Assembly: GCA_030043855.1 (NCBI GenBank)
Contig: JASHWW010000025.1
Coordinates: 1 to 8,233 of the forward strand
DNA length: 8,233 nucleotides
From: Thermoplasmata archaeon
Lineage (GTDB): Archaea; Thermoplasmatota; Thermoplasmata; Lutacidiplasmatales; UBA184
Direction: 5' to 3'
A model generated the notes under the pieces. That model was not told the origin of the DNA. It worked only from the letters and a program-made list of their open reading frames with translations, and made no database searches. The translations under genes were made by a program, and so were the position numbers. Below, in pieces: positions 1-6,142 of the stretch. The stretch's first letter is position 1; each line of letters starts with the position of its first letter.

Positions 1-72
1 CCGAGGACGACCCGCTCAGTCACCTCTGGTGACGGCTCGGGCGACCCCGAGACCGCCGGGGGAGCGAACGGC
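1..72. other. Left-edge intergenic stretch with a small perfect hairpin
   Basis: No gene can be assigned here. A perfect 6-bp inverted repeat with a 3-nt loop (GTCACC-tct-GGTGAC, 19-33) is visible. Two readings are possible at the edge. On the plus strand a reading frame from base 3 gives EDDPLSHLW and stops with TGA at 30-32, which would be the tail of a gene converging on the zinc-ribbon membrane protein. On the minus strand a GTG at 23-21 opens the frame MTERVVL just after an AGAGG sequence, which would be the start of the next gene downstream. The sequence to the left of the window would decide; neither is claimed. Confidence 0.3.
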
Positions 73-648
73 TCACACGTACGCGTTGCAGCGGTAGCAG
101 TAGTAGCGGTTGTACTCCGCGATCAACGCGGCCGGCTGGCCGCAGGTCGGGCAGCGCACCCCGACGGGCGGCGGAGGGGGCGGGACCGGCGGCGGGAGAG
201 GCGCCGGCGAAGCCGCCGCGGCGGGCGGACCTCCCTCGGACGCCGCCCGCACGTCGTCGGCCTTCAGGAAGACGAGGAGCAGGACGATCCCCTCGATCAG
301 GAAGAAGAGGATCCCGAGCACGATCCAGAGCAACAGGCGATCCTTCAGTTCGCCGTACTGGCGGCGCGCCGCCAGGTCCTCGAACTTCGGGAACTCCTTC
401 CAGAGGAGGAACATCACGATCGCGGTCAGGAGCCAGTAGACCGCGCCGATTGCCCCGCCGAAGTAGCCGAAGATCGCGGCGCGAACGAGGAAGACCAGGC
501 TCGCGAGGAAGATCACGCCCGCGACGAGGGCGAGGATCAGCGCGAGGGACCGGCCGAGGTCGAGCCAGGACGCGATCGACCGCTCCGCACCGGACCGCTC
601 CGGGGGTGGCGGTGGGGGCGGGGGCGGCGACGGGACGGACGTTGCCAT
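73..648 (-). CDS. Three-helix membrane protein with polyproline stretches and a C-terminal zinc ribbon
   Basis: This 191-aa protein has no assigned function. It opens with nine consecutive prolines (residues 8-16), followed by three hydrophobic segments at about 33-58, 65-84 and 105-129, with a charged loop (about 85-104) between the second and third. A second proline/alanine-rich linker (about 140-162) leads to a zinc ribbon with C166-x2-C169 and C184-x2-C187, ending one residue group before the stop. Ribbons with an aromatic-rich YYCYRC end of this kind are common on small Thermoplasmata membrane proteins; their partners are unknown. The ATG start is supported by a GAGG 7 nt upstream and by a TATA box further up. 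The gene lies 40 nt downstream of prf1 on the same strand but probably has its own promoter. Coding is certain from the membrane and cysteine pattern; the role is not. Confidence 0.85.
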   Translation of the reverse strand: MATSVPSPPPPPPPPPERSGAERSIASWLDLGRSLALILALVAGVIFLASLVFLVRAAIFGYFGGAIGAVYWLLTAIVMFLLWKEFPKFEDLAARRQYGELKDRLLLWIVLGILFFLIEGIVLLLVFLKADDVRAASEGGPPAAAASPAPLPPPVPPPPPPVGVRCPTCGQPAALIAEYNRYYCYRCNAYV

Positions 649-654
649 TTCGTT

Positions 655-686
655 CCTCGCCCGTTCCGGACCCTCCGGCTATTTAG
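655..686 (-). promoter_or_regulatory. TATA box and short leader with GAGG for the zinc-ribbon membrane protein
   Basis: Read on the minus strand, CTAAATA lies at 686-680, about 35 nt before the ATG at 648. With the usual archaeal TATA-to-start distance of about 25-27 nt, transcription would begin near 657 and leave a leader of about 9-10 nt that starts with GAGG (658-655 on this strand) as a Shine-Dalgarno element. The same GAGGAACG leader occurs before the thioredoxin gene. Confidence 0.6.
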
Positions 687-688
687 TC

Positions 689-1984
689 CTACGTCCGAGC
701 GCGGACGGAGGACGGGAGCGGGAGCGGATACCGCAGGAGCGCCGCGATCCCGCCGAACGCCTTCGCGAGCATCTCGCCCTCCTCGCTCTCGGACGAGATG
801 AGCCGGGCCTGCGCCGAGGAGGCGGCCGCGCGGCGGAACAGCCCCTCCACGAAGTCCTCGTTCGCGGCCTCCGTCAGGGAGCGCTGCCCGCACTTCGGGC
901 ACGGACCGTCGAGAACGTCGTCGACCTGCTCGTCCGGCAGGGTCCGGACGGTGTCCGTGCCGCACGCCGTGCAGTGGAACGTCACCCGCTGGCGGCGCAA
1001 CCCCTCCGAGATGAGGAGGGTGTCCACCGCGCCCAGGTCGAGCGCGTGCTCGACGTCCCGCTCGCCGTAGGCGGCGAGGCCGGCGTCGGCCTTCCGGACC
1101 TCTCCGAGGAACCGCTGGACGATCCGCTTCTCGTCGGTGACCGCGAGTCCGTGGAGCGTCTTCGACGCGTTCTCGACCAGCTCCTTCAGCCCGTACTCGT
1201 CGGTGTAGCCGACGTCGAAGAGCGGCTGCACGACCTTCTGCTGGAGCTCGTAGTGGAGGTACGCCTCCTTGTAGAAGTACTCCTTCGTCGCGCCCGGACC
1301 GCCGAGCAGGATCCCCTTCAGCTCGTCCTTGTGCGGCAGGAACACCTCGTTCGCCATCTCGCCGACCTTCACGAAGAACTCGTGGGCGGCGTGCTCGATC
1401 ATCCGCTCGAACCGGTGGGCCGACTGGCCCCCGCGGCCGTGCTTGCTCGGGACGAGCGACTGCCGGTTCTTGACCGGCTCGACGCGTTTTCCACGCAGGA
1501 ACCCGATCGTCACCTCCGCGCGGTCCATGACCAGCAGGCCCCACATCTCGGGGGCGTGGACCATCGCGAGCAGCGGGTCGAGGAAGAACGACGAGTCGCA
1601 CCGGTAGAGGTACGTGTTGAGCGGCTCCGGCGGCTCGACGATGAACGTTACCGGTTCGGACTTGTCGGCTCCGACGGCGCGCGAGCCGACGAAGAACGCC
1701 GCGCCGTGGGCCGGCGGCTCGCGAAACGTGCGGACCCGGCCCATCAGCGAGTCGATCGCCCACATCACGTTCTTGCGGGTCGTTCGGCTCTTGATGTTCG
1801 AGCTCTGGGCATACTCGTTCCGCAGGTAGCCCATGACGTCCGAGATTTGCTTGCCCGGCGGAACGTAGAGGCTGATCAGCTCGGTCGCCCGGCCGCGGCA
1901 CGCCGCGATCTCGTCCAGCTTGCGCTGGAACGAGTACCGCGCGAGTTGCGGGTCGTTGGCGGGGGCGGCATCGGCCGGGCTCAT
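689..1984 (-). CDS. prf1: Peptide chain release factor aRF1
   Basis: Archaeal class-1 release factor, 431 aa, which reads all three stop codons in the ribosomal A site and triggers peptidyl-tRNA hydrolysis. The N-terminal decoding domain carries NIKS (63-66) and YxCxxxF (Y127, C129, F133). The middle domain carries the catalytic GGQ (185-187) in the context KHGRGGQSA. The C-terminal domain, which in archaea and eukaryotes contacts the aEF1A/eRF3-type GTPase and ABCE1, has a zinc-binding set C338, C341, C362, C365, present in many but not all archaeal members. Length is slightly above the usual 410-420 residues, with the excess at both tails. The ATG at 1984 is followed by a short variable tail before the conserved start of domain 1. 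No TATA box is visible in the 86 nt to the upstream thioredoxin gene, so it is probably read from that gene's promoter. Identification is secure. Confidence 0.97.
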   Translation of the reverse strand: MSPADAAPANDPQLARYSFQRKLDEIAACRGRATELISLYVPPGKQISDVMGYLRNEYAQSSNIKSRTTRKNVMWAIDSLMGRVRTFREPPAHGAAFFVGSRAVGADKSEPVTFIVEPPEPLNTYLYRCDSSFFLDPLLAMVHAPEMWGLLVMDRAEVTIGFLRGKRVEPVKNRQSLVPSKHGRGGQSAHRFERMIEHAAHEFFVKVGEMANEVFLPHKDELKGILLGGPGATKEYFYKEAYLHYELQQKVVQPLFDVGYTDEYGLKELVENASKTLHGLAVTDEKRIVQRFLGEVRKADAGLAAYGERDVEHALDLGAVDTLLISEGLRRQRVTFHCTACGTDTVRTLPDEQVDDVLDGPCPKCGQRSLTEAANEDFVEGLFRRAAASSAQARLISSESEEGEMLAKAFGGIAALLRYPLPLPSSVRART

Positions 1985-2070
1985 ATCCCGGCCGACCCCC
2001 GGTCAGCGGCGCCCCGCTCCCGTCCGGCCGCGCGTTCGGCGGCGGGACGCCCGTCCCCGGGGCGGCGGAG
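1985..2070 (-). other. GC-rich spacer between thioredoxin and prf1
   Basis: The spacer is almost entirely G and C, with no A/T-rich TATA candidate at the expected distance from the prf1 start. It contains a 5-bp hairpin (GGGAC-gccc-GTCCC, 2044-2057) and the palindrome CCCCGGGG (2055-2062), but no T-run that would suggest an archaeal terminator. This favours read-through from thioredoxin into prf1. Confidence 0.35.
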
Positions 2071-2388
2071 TCAGAGCAGCCGGCGGACGTGCTCGTCGAT
2101 GACGTCCTCGGGGTACGCCCCGACGATCCGGTCGACGAGCTTGCCCTGCTTGTAGAACAGGAGGGTCGGGATGCTCATGATGCCGAGGGCACCGGCCTTC
2201 TCGCCGTTGTCGTCCGAGTTCATCTTCCCGAACGACACCTTCCCCGTGTACTTCTCGCTCAGGCGGTCGACGATCGGAGAGACCATCCGGCACGGGCCGC
2301 ACCACGGGGCCCAGACGTCGATGACCACCGCCGAATTCTCGCCCGCGAACTTGTCGAAGTTGGTGCCTCCGACCTCGTGAACCACCAT
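2071..2388 (-). CDS. trxA: Thioredoxin
   Basis: Cytosolic disulfide oxidoreductase of 105 aa, the normal size for a single thioredoxin domain. The active site W29-C30-G31-P32-C33 is the classical WCGPC, the buried aspartate that tunes the active-site cysteine is D24, and the cis-proline opposite the active site is P74 in SIPT. There is no signal peptide or membrane segment. It would be reduced by a thioredoxin reductase not encoded in this window. The ATG at 2388 fits the family length and is preceded by GAGG and a TATA box. It is the first gene of the minus-strand group that continues with prf1, and its promoter region is shared head-to-head with the divergent methyltransferase-like gene. 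The assignment is secure; the specific physiological target is not visible. Confidence 0.96.
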   Translation of the reverse strand: MVVHEVGGTNFDKFAGENSAVVIDVWAPWCGPCRMVSPIVDRLSEKYTGKVSFGKMNSDDNGEKAGALGIMSIPTLLFYKQGKLVDRIVGAYPEDVIDEHVRRLL

Positions 2389-2395
2389 GGACGTT

Positions 2396-2428
2396 CCTCA
2401 CCGGTTCGAGGGCGTCCGGATATTAAAT
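2396..2428 (-). promoter_or_regulatory. TATA box and GAGG leader for thioredoxin (and probably prf1)
   Basis: On the minus strand ATTTAATA lies at 2428-2421, centred about 36 nt before the ATG at 2388, the strongest A/T island in this part of the window. A GAGG at 2399-2396 sits 7 nt before the start codon, so the transcript should carry a leader of about 10 nt with a Shine-Dalgarno element at its 5' end. Confidence 0.65.
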
Positions 2429-2535
2429 CTCTCGGGGAAGTGCGAGCCATCTGCGCGCCTCGACGGGCCTCGTCGGGGCCGCGAACGCCGCTCGCAACGT
2501 CGTTTCCGCCGGCGCAACTCGGGCGGCGTCGCAGG

Positions 2536-2545
2536 TTCTTTGTAG
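2536..2545 (+). promoter_or_regulatory. Weak candidate TATA element for the methyltransferase-like gene
   Basis: TTCTTTGTAG is the only A/T-richer stretch before the GTG at 2567. Its centre is about 26 nt from the start codon, the spacing expected of a leaderless transcript. The match to a TATA box is poor, so this rests mostly on position. Confidence 0.3.
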
Positions 2546-2566
2546 CGTCCGGCCCTTCTCCTGCTC

Positions 2567-3379
2567 GTGGCCGAACGCCCCCCGCGCGGCCGCGCGATCG
2601 TGGACTGGAGCCCACCGTCCGCGACCGCGCACGAAGGGCCGGCCTTCGCCGACCGCGCGCTGGTCCGCCCGACCGTGCTGACCCCCGCCGCCCGGAAGGA
2701 CGTTCGGCACCGGATGCTGCTCCTCCGGCAGGCGGCCGTCGACCGGATCGCCGCCGTCACCGGCGTGGAGTCGGCGGACATCCGGCGGTTCGCCCGCGAG
2801 CTGCGGGAGGGCGACCTCCCGGACCTGCTGCTCCAGCGCGGCGCCAGCCTCGCGTTCACCCGCGAACTCCCGCAAGGGGCGCTGCTCTACCTGCTCGTCC
2901 GGGCCGCGCGCCCGGAACGCGTGGTCGAGACCGGCGTTCGTCCGGGCTACTCGACCGCGTGGATCCTCTCGGCCCTGGACGCGAACCGGCTCGGGGAGCT
3001 GACCTCGCTCGGCCCCGGTCCGGTCGCCGGTCGTGTGCCCGGGGTCCAGAACGTCTCCGTCGGCCAGTTCGTGCCCCCTTCGCTCCGCTCCCGATGGACG
3101 CTCGCCCTGGGGAACAGCGAGGAGCGCCTGCGCGGCATCCTCGGGGAGGACCACACGATCGACCTGTTCTTCTACGACAACGGCCCCGACGCGAACCGGG
3201 CCCGCTTCGAGCTGCGCGCGGCGTGGGAGGCGCTCACGCCCCGCGGCATCCTGCTCGCCCACCGGATCGACGCGAACGCGGCGTGGACCGACTTCTGCCG
3301 CGCGCAGGGGCTGCCGCCGCAGGTCCTCGACCCGGGGCCGCCGCCCCTCGGGGCGGTCGGCATGGCCCGGCCGCGCTGA
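2567..3379 (+). CDS. Class I methyltransferase-like protein with altered active-site motifs
   Basis: A 270-aa soluble protein with a Rossmann methyltransferase fold, closest to my recollection of the Methyltransf_24 type. An N-terminal helical region (about 40-115) leads to motif I, V-E-T-G-V-R-P-G-Y-S-T at 120-130, the SAM-binding glycine loop. The later landmarks follow in order: VP..LR.RW (169-177), LGNSEE (181-186), IDLFFYD (198-204), AW..L.P.G (219-227) and a late A..F segment. Several polar positions expected in this family are changed: the acidic end of strand 2 reads TSLGP (146-150), the HDSxHT-like motif reads YDNGPD (203-208), and the DD after strand 5 reads HR (232-233). It may therefore be inactive or act on something different. 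GTG 2567 is the chosen start; the next gene on the other strand ends 7 nt beyond its TGA. Substrate unknown. Confidence 0.8.
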   Translation: MAERPPRGRAIVDWSPPSATAHEGPAFADRALVRPTVLTPAARKDVRHRMLLLRQAAVDRIAAVTGVESADIRRFARELREGDLPDLLLQRGASLAFTRELPQGALLYLLVRAARPERVVETGVRPGYSTAWILSALDANRLGELTSLGPGPVAGRVPGVQNVSVGQFVPPSLRSRWTLALGNSEERLRGILGEDHTIDLFFYDNGPDANRARFELRAAWEALTPRGILLAHRIDANAAWTDFCRAQGLPPQVLDPGPPPLGAVGMARPR

Positions 3380-3386
3380 CGAGCGA

Positions 3387-3914
3387 TTACCGCTCGAGCT
3401 CCTCGACCAGGTGGATCGAGGCGGGCAGGATCAGCTTCTCGATCGCCGTGCGGACGGCGCGCTCGCTGCCCGGGAGCGCGAAGACCGGCTTCCCCGACAG
3501 GACGAACAGGGAGGCCCGACTGATCATCGCGAGGGGCCCGACCTCGGCGAAGCTGAGCGACCGGTAGATCTCGCCGAATCCCTCCAGCTTCCGCCCGCCC
3601 ATCGCCTCCAGGGCGTTCACGGTGAGGTCGCGCGAGGAGGCGCCGGTCCCGCCGACCGTCACGACCACCTCGACGTGCGCGCCCGACAGCCACGGCTCGA
3701 GGTGCTCGCGCACGTCGGCGACCGAGTTCGCCACCAGCTTGTACTCGCGTACCTCGTGGCCGCCGTCGCGCAGCAGTTTCCGGGCCAGGTGGCCGGAGGG
3801 GTCGTCCTCCTCGGTGTGGGTGTCCGAGACCGACAGCACGCCGAACTTGAGGACGCGGCTTCCGCCGAGGTGGTGCCGGCGCGCTCCCGGGGACTCCTGC
3901 GGTGCTTCGGTCAT
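3387..3914 (-). CDS. moaB: Molybdopterin biosynthesis protein MoaB (MogA/MoaB family)
   Basis: MogA/MoaB-fold protein of 175 aa; in archaea this family is thought to adenylylate molybdopterin ahead of molybdenum insertion. The domain begins with a LKFGVLSVSDT strand (22-32). The binding loop follows as GGTG at 88-91 with R95-D96 in SSRDLT, then the second motif LPGS at 147-150 and the closing LILPASIHL segment (161-169), all typical of the family. The frame is open for 37 more codons upstream, but the ATG at 3914 is preferred: it overlaps the moaC stop as ATGA, gives the usual length, and the extra upstream residues only read moaC in another frame. It is the last gene of the rfcS-moaC-moaB operon. 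The His-containing N-terminal tail (RRHH, 12-15) is unremarkable. Confidence in family is high; MoaB versus MogA role is inference. Confidence 0.93.
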   Translation of the reverse strand: MTEAPQESPGARRHHLGGSRVLKFGVLSVSDTHTEEDDPSGHLARKLLRDGGHEVREYKLVANSVADVREHLEPWLSGAHVEVVVTVGGTGASSRDLTVNALEAMGGRKLEGFGEIYRSLSFAEVGPLAMISRASLFVLSGKPVFALPGSERAVRTAIEKLILPASIHLVEELER

Positions 3915-4363
3915 CGACGTCCGCTCGCCACGGACTTCTCCTTGACGGCCACGCGGACGGGGCCGAGAGACGTCGTCGGGTAGAGCCCCCGCGCATCCTT
4001 CTCGAGGTACTTGACCATGTCCCATACGGTCAGCAACGCGACGCTCGCCCCGACCAACGCTTCCATCTCCACCCCCGTCCGGCCGATCGTCGCCGCCTCG
4101 GCCCGGACGCGCACGCCGCGCGCGACGACCGAGAGTTCCACCCGGCTCGACGTCAGCGGCACGGTGTGGCAGTGCGGGATCAGTTCGGGGGTCCGTTTCA
4201 TCGCCAGCAGACCGGCAAGCTCCCCGGCCGCGATCGGGTCGCCCTTCTCGACCGACCCCGACCGGATCGCGGCGCGAGTCGCCGGCCGGACCGACAGCTC
4301 GCCGACCGCGACCGCCCGCCGGGCGACGACCGGTTTGCTCGCGACGTCGCGCTGGCGCGCCAT
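3911..4363 (-). CDS. moaC: Cyclic pyranopterin monophosphate synthase MoaC
   Basis: Second step of molybdenum-cofactor synthesis: MoaC converts the 3',8-cyclo-GTP made by MoaA into cyclic pyranopterin monophosphate. At 150 aa it is close to the usual 155-160. The catalytic set known from the Escherichia coli enzyme is present: K40 (in EKGD), H64 in the IPHCH motif after KRT (56-58), E99 and E101 in GVEMEA, and D115 with K118 in WDMVK. The C-terminus keeps a GPVR segment followed by KS. The ATG at 4363 follows the rfcS stop by one base (TGAgATG) and its own TGA overlaps moaB by 4 nt, so the three genes are almost certainly co-translated. No moaA, moaE, moaD or moeA is in the window. Confidence 0.96.
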   Translation of the reverse strand: MARQRDVASKPVVARRAVAVGELSVRPATRAAIRSGSVEKGDPIAAGELAGLLAMKRTPELIPHCHTVPLTSSRVELSVVARGVRVRAEAATIGRTGVEMEALVGASVALLTVWDMVKYLEKDARGLYPTTSLGPVRVAVKEKSVASGRR

Positions 4364-4364
4364 C

Positions 4365-5348
4365 TCACGCGGTCCGGTCCGGCCCCGCGGCGACGTGGGC
4401 GAGGACCGCCTCGAGCTGGACCCGGTCCGTCGCCCCCTGGGCGAGGCGGAAGTCGACCTCGCCGAGGTACTCGACCAGACGGACCTTCGCCCGCGGCGGG
4501 AGCACGGTGTCGGGGATGGACGGGAGGTAGCTGTGGATGGCGCGCAGAATCTCCTCCCCGGCCGCCCCGCGGTCGGTGAAGAGCGCGTAGAGGCGGTCGC
4601 GCGCCTCGAAGAAGTTCCCCCGGAGCGCGGCCCCGAGCATCGCTTCGACCTCGCGCTGCAGCGGGACCGTGGCGTACTCCTTCACCGTCTCGGCCGTCAC
4701 CGGGTCGGCGTGCGTGGCGGCGAGCTGGAGCAGGTTGGTCGCGCGCCGCAGGTCCCCGGCGCTCGCGGTGACGATCGTGGCGAGCGCCTCCTCGGTGACC
4801 CGCTTCCCCTCGGCCTTCGCCACCTTCTCGAGCTGGGTGCGGACCGCCTCGGGCGTGTACGCCCGGAACCGGAACACCGCGCACCGCGATTGGATCGGCT
4901 CGATGATGCGCGAGGAGTAGTTGCACGACAGGATGAACCGGCACGAGCCCGAGTAGCGCTCCATCAAGCGCCGCAGGGACGCCTGGGCCTCCGACGTCAG
5001 GTTGTCGGCCTCGTCCAGGAAGAGGATCTTGAACCCGACGTTGCCGAGCGGCGACGTGCGGGCATACTGCTTGATCGTCGTGCGGACCGTGTCGATGCCG
5101 CGCTGGTCCGACGCGTTGAGCTCGAGGAAGTTCTGCCGCCACTCGCTCCCGAACAGGTCGTGCGTGAGCGCGATGGCCGCGGTCGTCTTGCCCGTGCCGG
5201 GAGGGCCGGCGAAGAGGAGGTGGGGCATCGACCGCTTCGCCGCGTACGACCGGAGCAGCGGTACGATCGCCTCCTGGCCAACCATCTCGCTGAGACTGGA
5301 GGGTCGGTACTTCTCGACCCAGATCGCGTCGGTCGCCCGTCCGGCCAT
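4365..5348 (-). CDS. rfcS: Replication factor C small subunit (clamp loader ATPase)
   Basis: AAA+ ATPase of 327 aa that, with the large subunit RfcL, loads the PCNA ring at primer-template junctions. The conserved opening IWVEKYRP (9-16) is followed by Walker A GPPGTGKT (48-55), Walker B with D112-E113-A114-D115, sensor 1 N143 in SCNYSS, the SRC arginine finger (154-156), and sensor 2 around R201 in GDLRRA. The C-terminal helical collar follows to the end. Length matches the archaeal family and the gene carries no intein, which is worth stating because archaeal rfcS genes often do. The ATG at 5348 is eight residues before the conserved VEKYRP core. It heads the rfcS-moaC-moaB operon behind its own TATA box. 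RfcL is not in this window. Confidence 0.97.
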   Translation of the reverse strand: MAGRATDAIWVEKYRPSSLSEMVGQEAIVPLLRSYAAKRSMPHLLFAGPPGTGKTTAAIALTHDLFGSEWRQNFLELNASDQRGIDTVRTTIKQYARTSPLGNVGFKILFLDEADNLTSEAQASLRRLMERYSGSCRFILSCNYSSRIIEPIQSRCAVFRFRAYTPEAVRTQLEKVAKAEGKRVTEEALATIVTASAGDLRRATNLLQLAATHADPVTAETVKEYATVPLQREVEAMLGAALRGNFFEARDRLYALFTDRGAAGEEILRAIHSYLPSIPDTVLPPRAKVRLVEYLGEVDFRLAQGATDRVQLEAVLAHVAAGPDRTA

Positions 5349-5374
5349 CGGTCGACGCGGTTCTCCCGGGAGGA

Positions 5375-5382
5375 CTAATTAG
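5375..5382 (-). promoter_or_regulatory. TATA box for the rfcS-moaC-moaB operon
   Basis: CTAATTAG on the minus strand, centred about 30 nt before the rfcS ATG at 5348, so the transcript would be leaderless or have only a few bases of leader; no Shine-Dalgarno sequence sits at the right distance. The box overlaps the TAG stop codon (5377-5375) of the upstream 144-aa gene, so that gene's stop and this promoter share bases. Confidence 0.6.
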
Positions 5383-5809
5383 AGTTACTCGGCGGCGCGA
5401 TCCCCCGGGCGAGGGCGGCCGATCCGAGGTGCCGTTCGTCCTCGCGATGCCGCCGCAGCGCCTCGGCCAGCAGTCGGCCGTACTGTCCCAGCGCCTGGCG
5501 ATTGCCACCGTGGTCGTCGCGCTCCACGATCGCCAGGAACCAGGCGAGCTGGTCGAGGCTCGTCGGGAACATCCGGTGGTCGAGGGCGATCCGGGCCGCG
5601 CCCGATCCCGCGGTCGACGGCGGGTTCGGCGAGTTGGCGAGATGCCGCCGGATCGCCGAATCGACACTCCCGATCGCCCGACGGACGTCGGCGAGCGAGA
5701 AGTCGTCGAGCAGGACGAGCCGCTCGCTGACCCATTCGAACCAATCGACGAGCGCGTCGATATCGGCGGGCGCCCGGTCGATCGCAGGTCCGACCGGGGC
5801 GGAGGTCAC
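5375..5809 (-). CDS. Uncharacterised helical protein, 144 aa
   Basis: I do not recognise this family. The predicted protein is soluble and mostly helical, with an aromatic-rich first helix (W23-F24-E25-W26), a LVLLDDFSLADVRRA stretch (31-45), a Pro/Ser/Gly-rich break (about 59-70), and a second helical part with FPTSLDQLAWFLAIVERDD (81-99) and GQYGRLLAEALRRH (108-121). The amphipathic spacing and lack of low-complexity sequence make this frame look coding, unlike the antisense frames. The start is uncertain: no ATG is available in the conserved-looking part, and GTG 5809 (MTSAPVG) is chosen because the residues before it look random and the sequence around it nearly repeats that of the divergent pip start. 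It ends 26 nt before rfcS, overlapping that operon's TATA box, and may be partly read through into it. Confidence 0.65.
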   Translation of the reverse strand: MTSAPVGPAIDRAPADIDALVDWFEWVSERLVLLDDFSLADVRRAIGSVDSAIRRHLANSPNPPSTAGSGAARIALDHRMFPTSLDQLAWFLAIVERDDHGGNRQALGQYGRLLAEALRRHREDERHLGSAALARGIAPPSNSN

Positions 5810-6014
5810 GCGCTCGCAGGGGACCGGGGCGGGAAATCCGTTGCGACGGACGGCCCCTCTGCACCGGTGCTCACCGGAAGTGTGCCCCGCGTGTGCGTCC
5901 GGGGGATGGACCCCGTCGCCTTCGTCCGTATCGATGAACGCCTTCCTCGCGCGAAACCCGATCGAGCACGCCGTGGGACTGCGAACGACCGACCTGTCGA
6001 CCGAACCGACCGGA

Positions 6015-6103
6015 CCGCGGCGGATCCGCGGACTCTCCGCGTGGGTCCACCGGCGCGCCGCGCCGGCCCGGTCACGGGCCGCGGGTCCCTTCCCGGGGAC
6101 CCG
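6015..6103. repeat. Cluster of perfect inverted repeats upstream of pip
   Basis: Four inverted repeats follow one another: CCGCGG-n5-CCGCGG (6015-6031); CCGGCG-n5-CGCCGG (6050-6066); GGCCCG-gtca-CGGGCC (6065-6080); and the longest, CGGGTCCC-ttcccg-GGGACCCG (6082-6103), 8 bp with no mismatch. The second and third overlap by two bases, so as RNA they would compete. High GC makes chance stems more likely, but four within 90 bp ending 12 bp before a TATA box is suggestive of operator sites or a structured transcript. Confidence 0.5.
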
Positions 6104-6115
6104 GGTCCGCCTCGC

Positions 6116-6122
6116 CAAATAG
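6116..6122 (+). promoter_or_regulatory. pip: TATA box for pip
   Basis: CAAATAG is the only A/T-rich island before the GTG at 6143. Its centre is about 24 nt upstream, so transcription should start at or next to the start codon, giving a leaderless messenger. This supports the GTG over any upstream start in the same open frame. Confidence 0.6.
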
Positions 6123-6142
6123 ACGCACGGGCTCGGCGTCGC

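Larger units (their letters stand above)
5810..6142. other. 333-bp non-coding region between divergent genes, with clustered hairpins
   Basis: No convincing gene is seen on either strand: the open frames here are rich in Arg, Pro and Gly and show no conserved pattern. I found no tRNA arms, no RNase P or SRP RNA motifs. The half nearest pip holds several perfect GC-rich inverted repeats (6015-6031, 6050-6066, 6065-6080, 6082-6103), listed separately, followed by the pip TATA box. The half nearest the 144-aa gene holds only a weak A/T-richer spot (minus strand GGATTTCC, about 5840-5832) about 27 nt before its GTG, a possible leaderless promoter. Confidence 0.6.

Noticed and set aside
537..1901. 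Long alternative minus-strand frame across prf1
   Set aside because: It is the out-of-frame reading of prf1, full of Arg, Gly and Pro, a usual side effect of very high GC at third codon positions.
974..2155. Long plus-strand frame antisense to prf1 and trxA
   Set aside because: It mirrors codon bias of the genes on the other strand and has no start signal, motif or independent promoter.
2461..2475. Small inverted repeat CGACG-ggcct-CGTCG between trxA and the methyltransferase-like gene
   Set aside because: A single 5-bp stem in DNA of this GC content is expected by chance and has no positional support.
3915..4025. 37-codon N-terminal extension of MoaB
   Set aside because: The extra residues are moaC read in another frame; the ATG overlapping the moaC stop gives normal length and coupling.
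4198..5667. Long minus-strand frame spanning moaC, rfcS and the 144-aa gene
   Set aside because: It overlaps three genes with clear families or better coding character and shows no recognisable motif itself.
5429..6142. In-frame open extension of more than 230 codons upstream of the pip start
   Set aside because: It would make the protein far longer than F1, its composition is Arg/Pro-rich without pattern, it runs antisense to the 144-aa gene, and a TATA box sits 24 nt before GTG 6143.
5810..6142. Possible tRNA or other known structural RNA in the 333-bp gap
   Set aside because: Despite strong hairpins, I could not find a T-arm consensus, an anticodon arm, RNase P or SRP signature motifs, or box C/D pairs.
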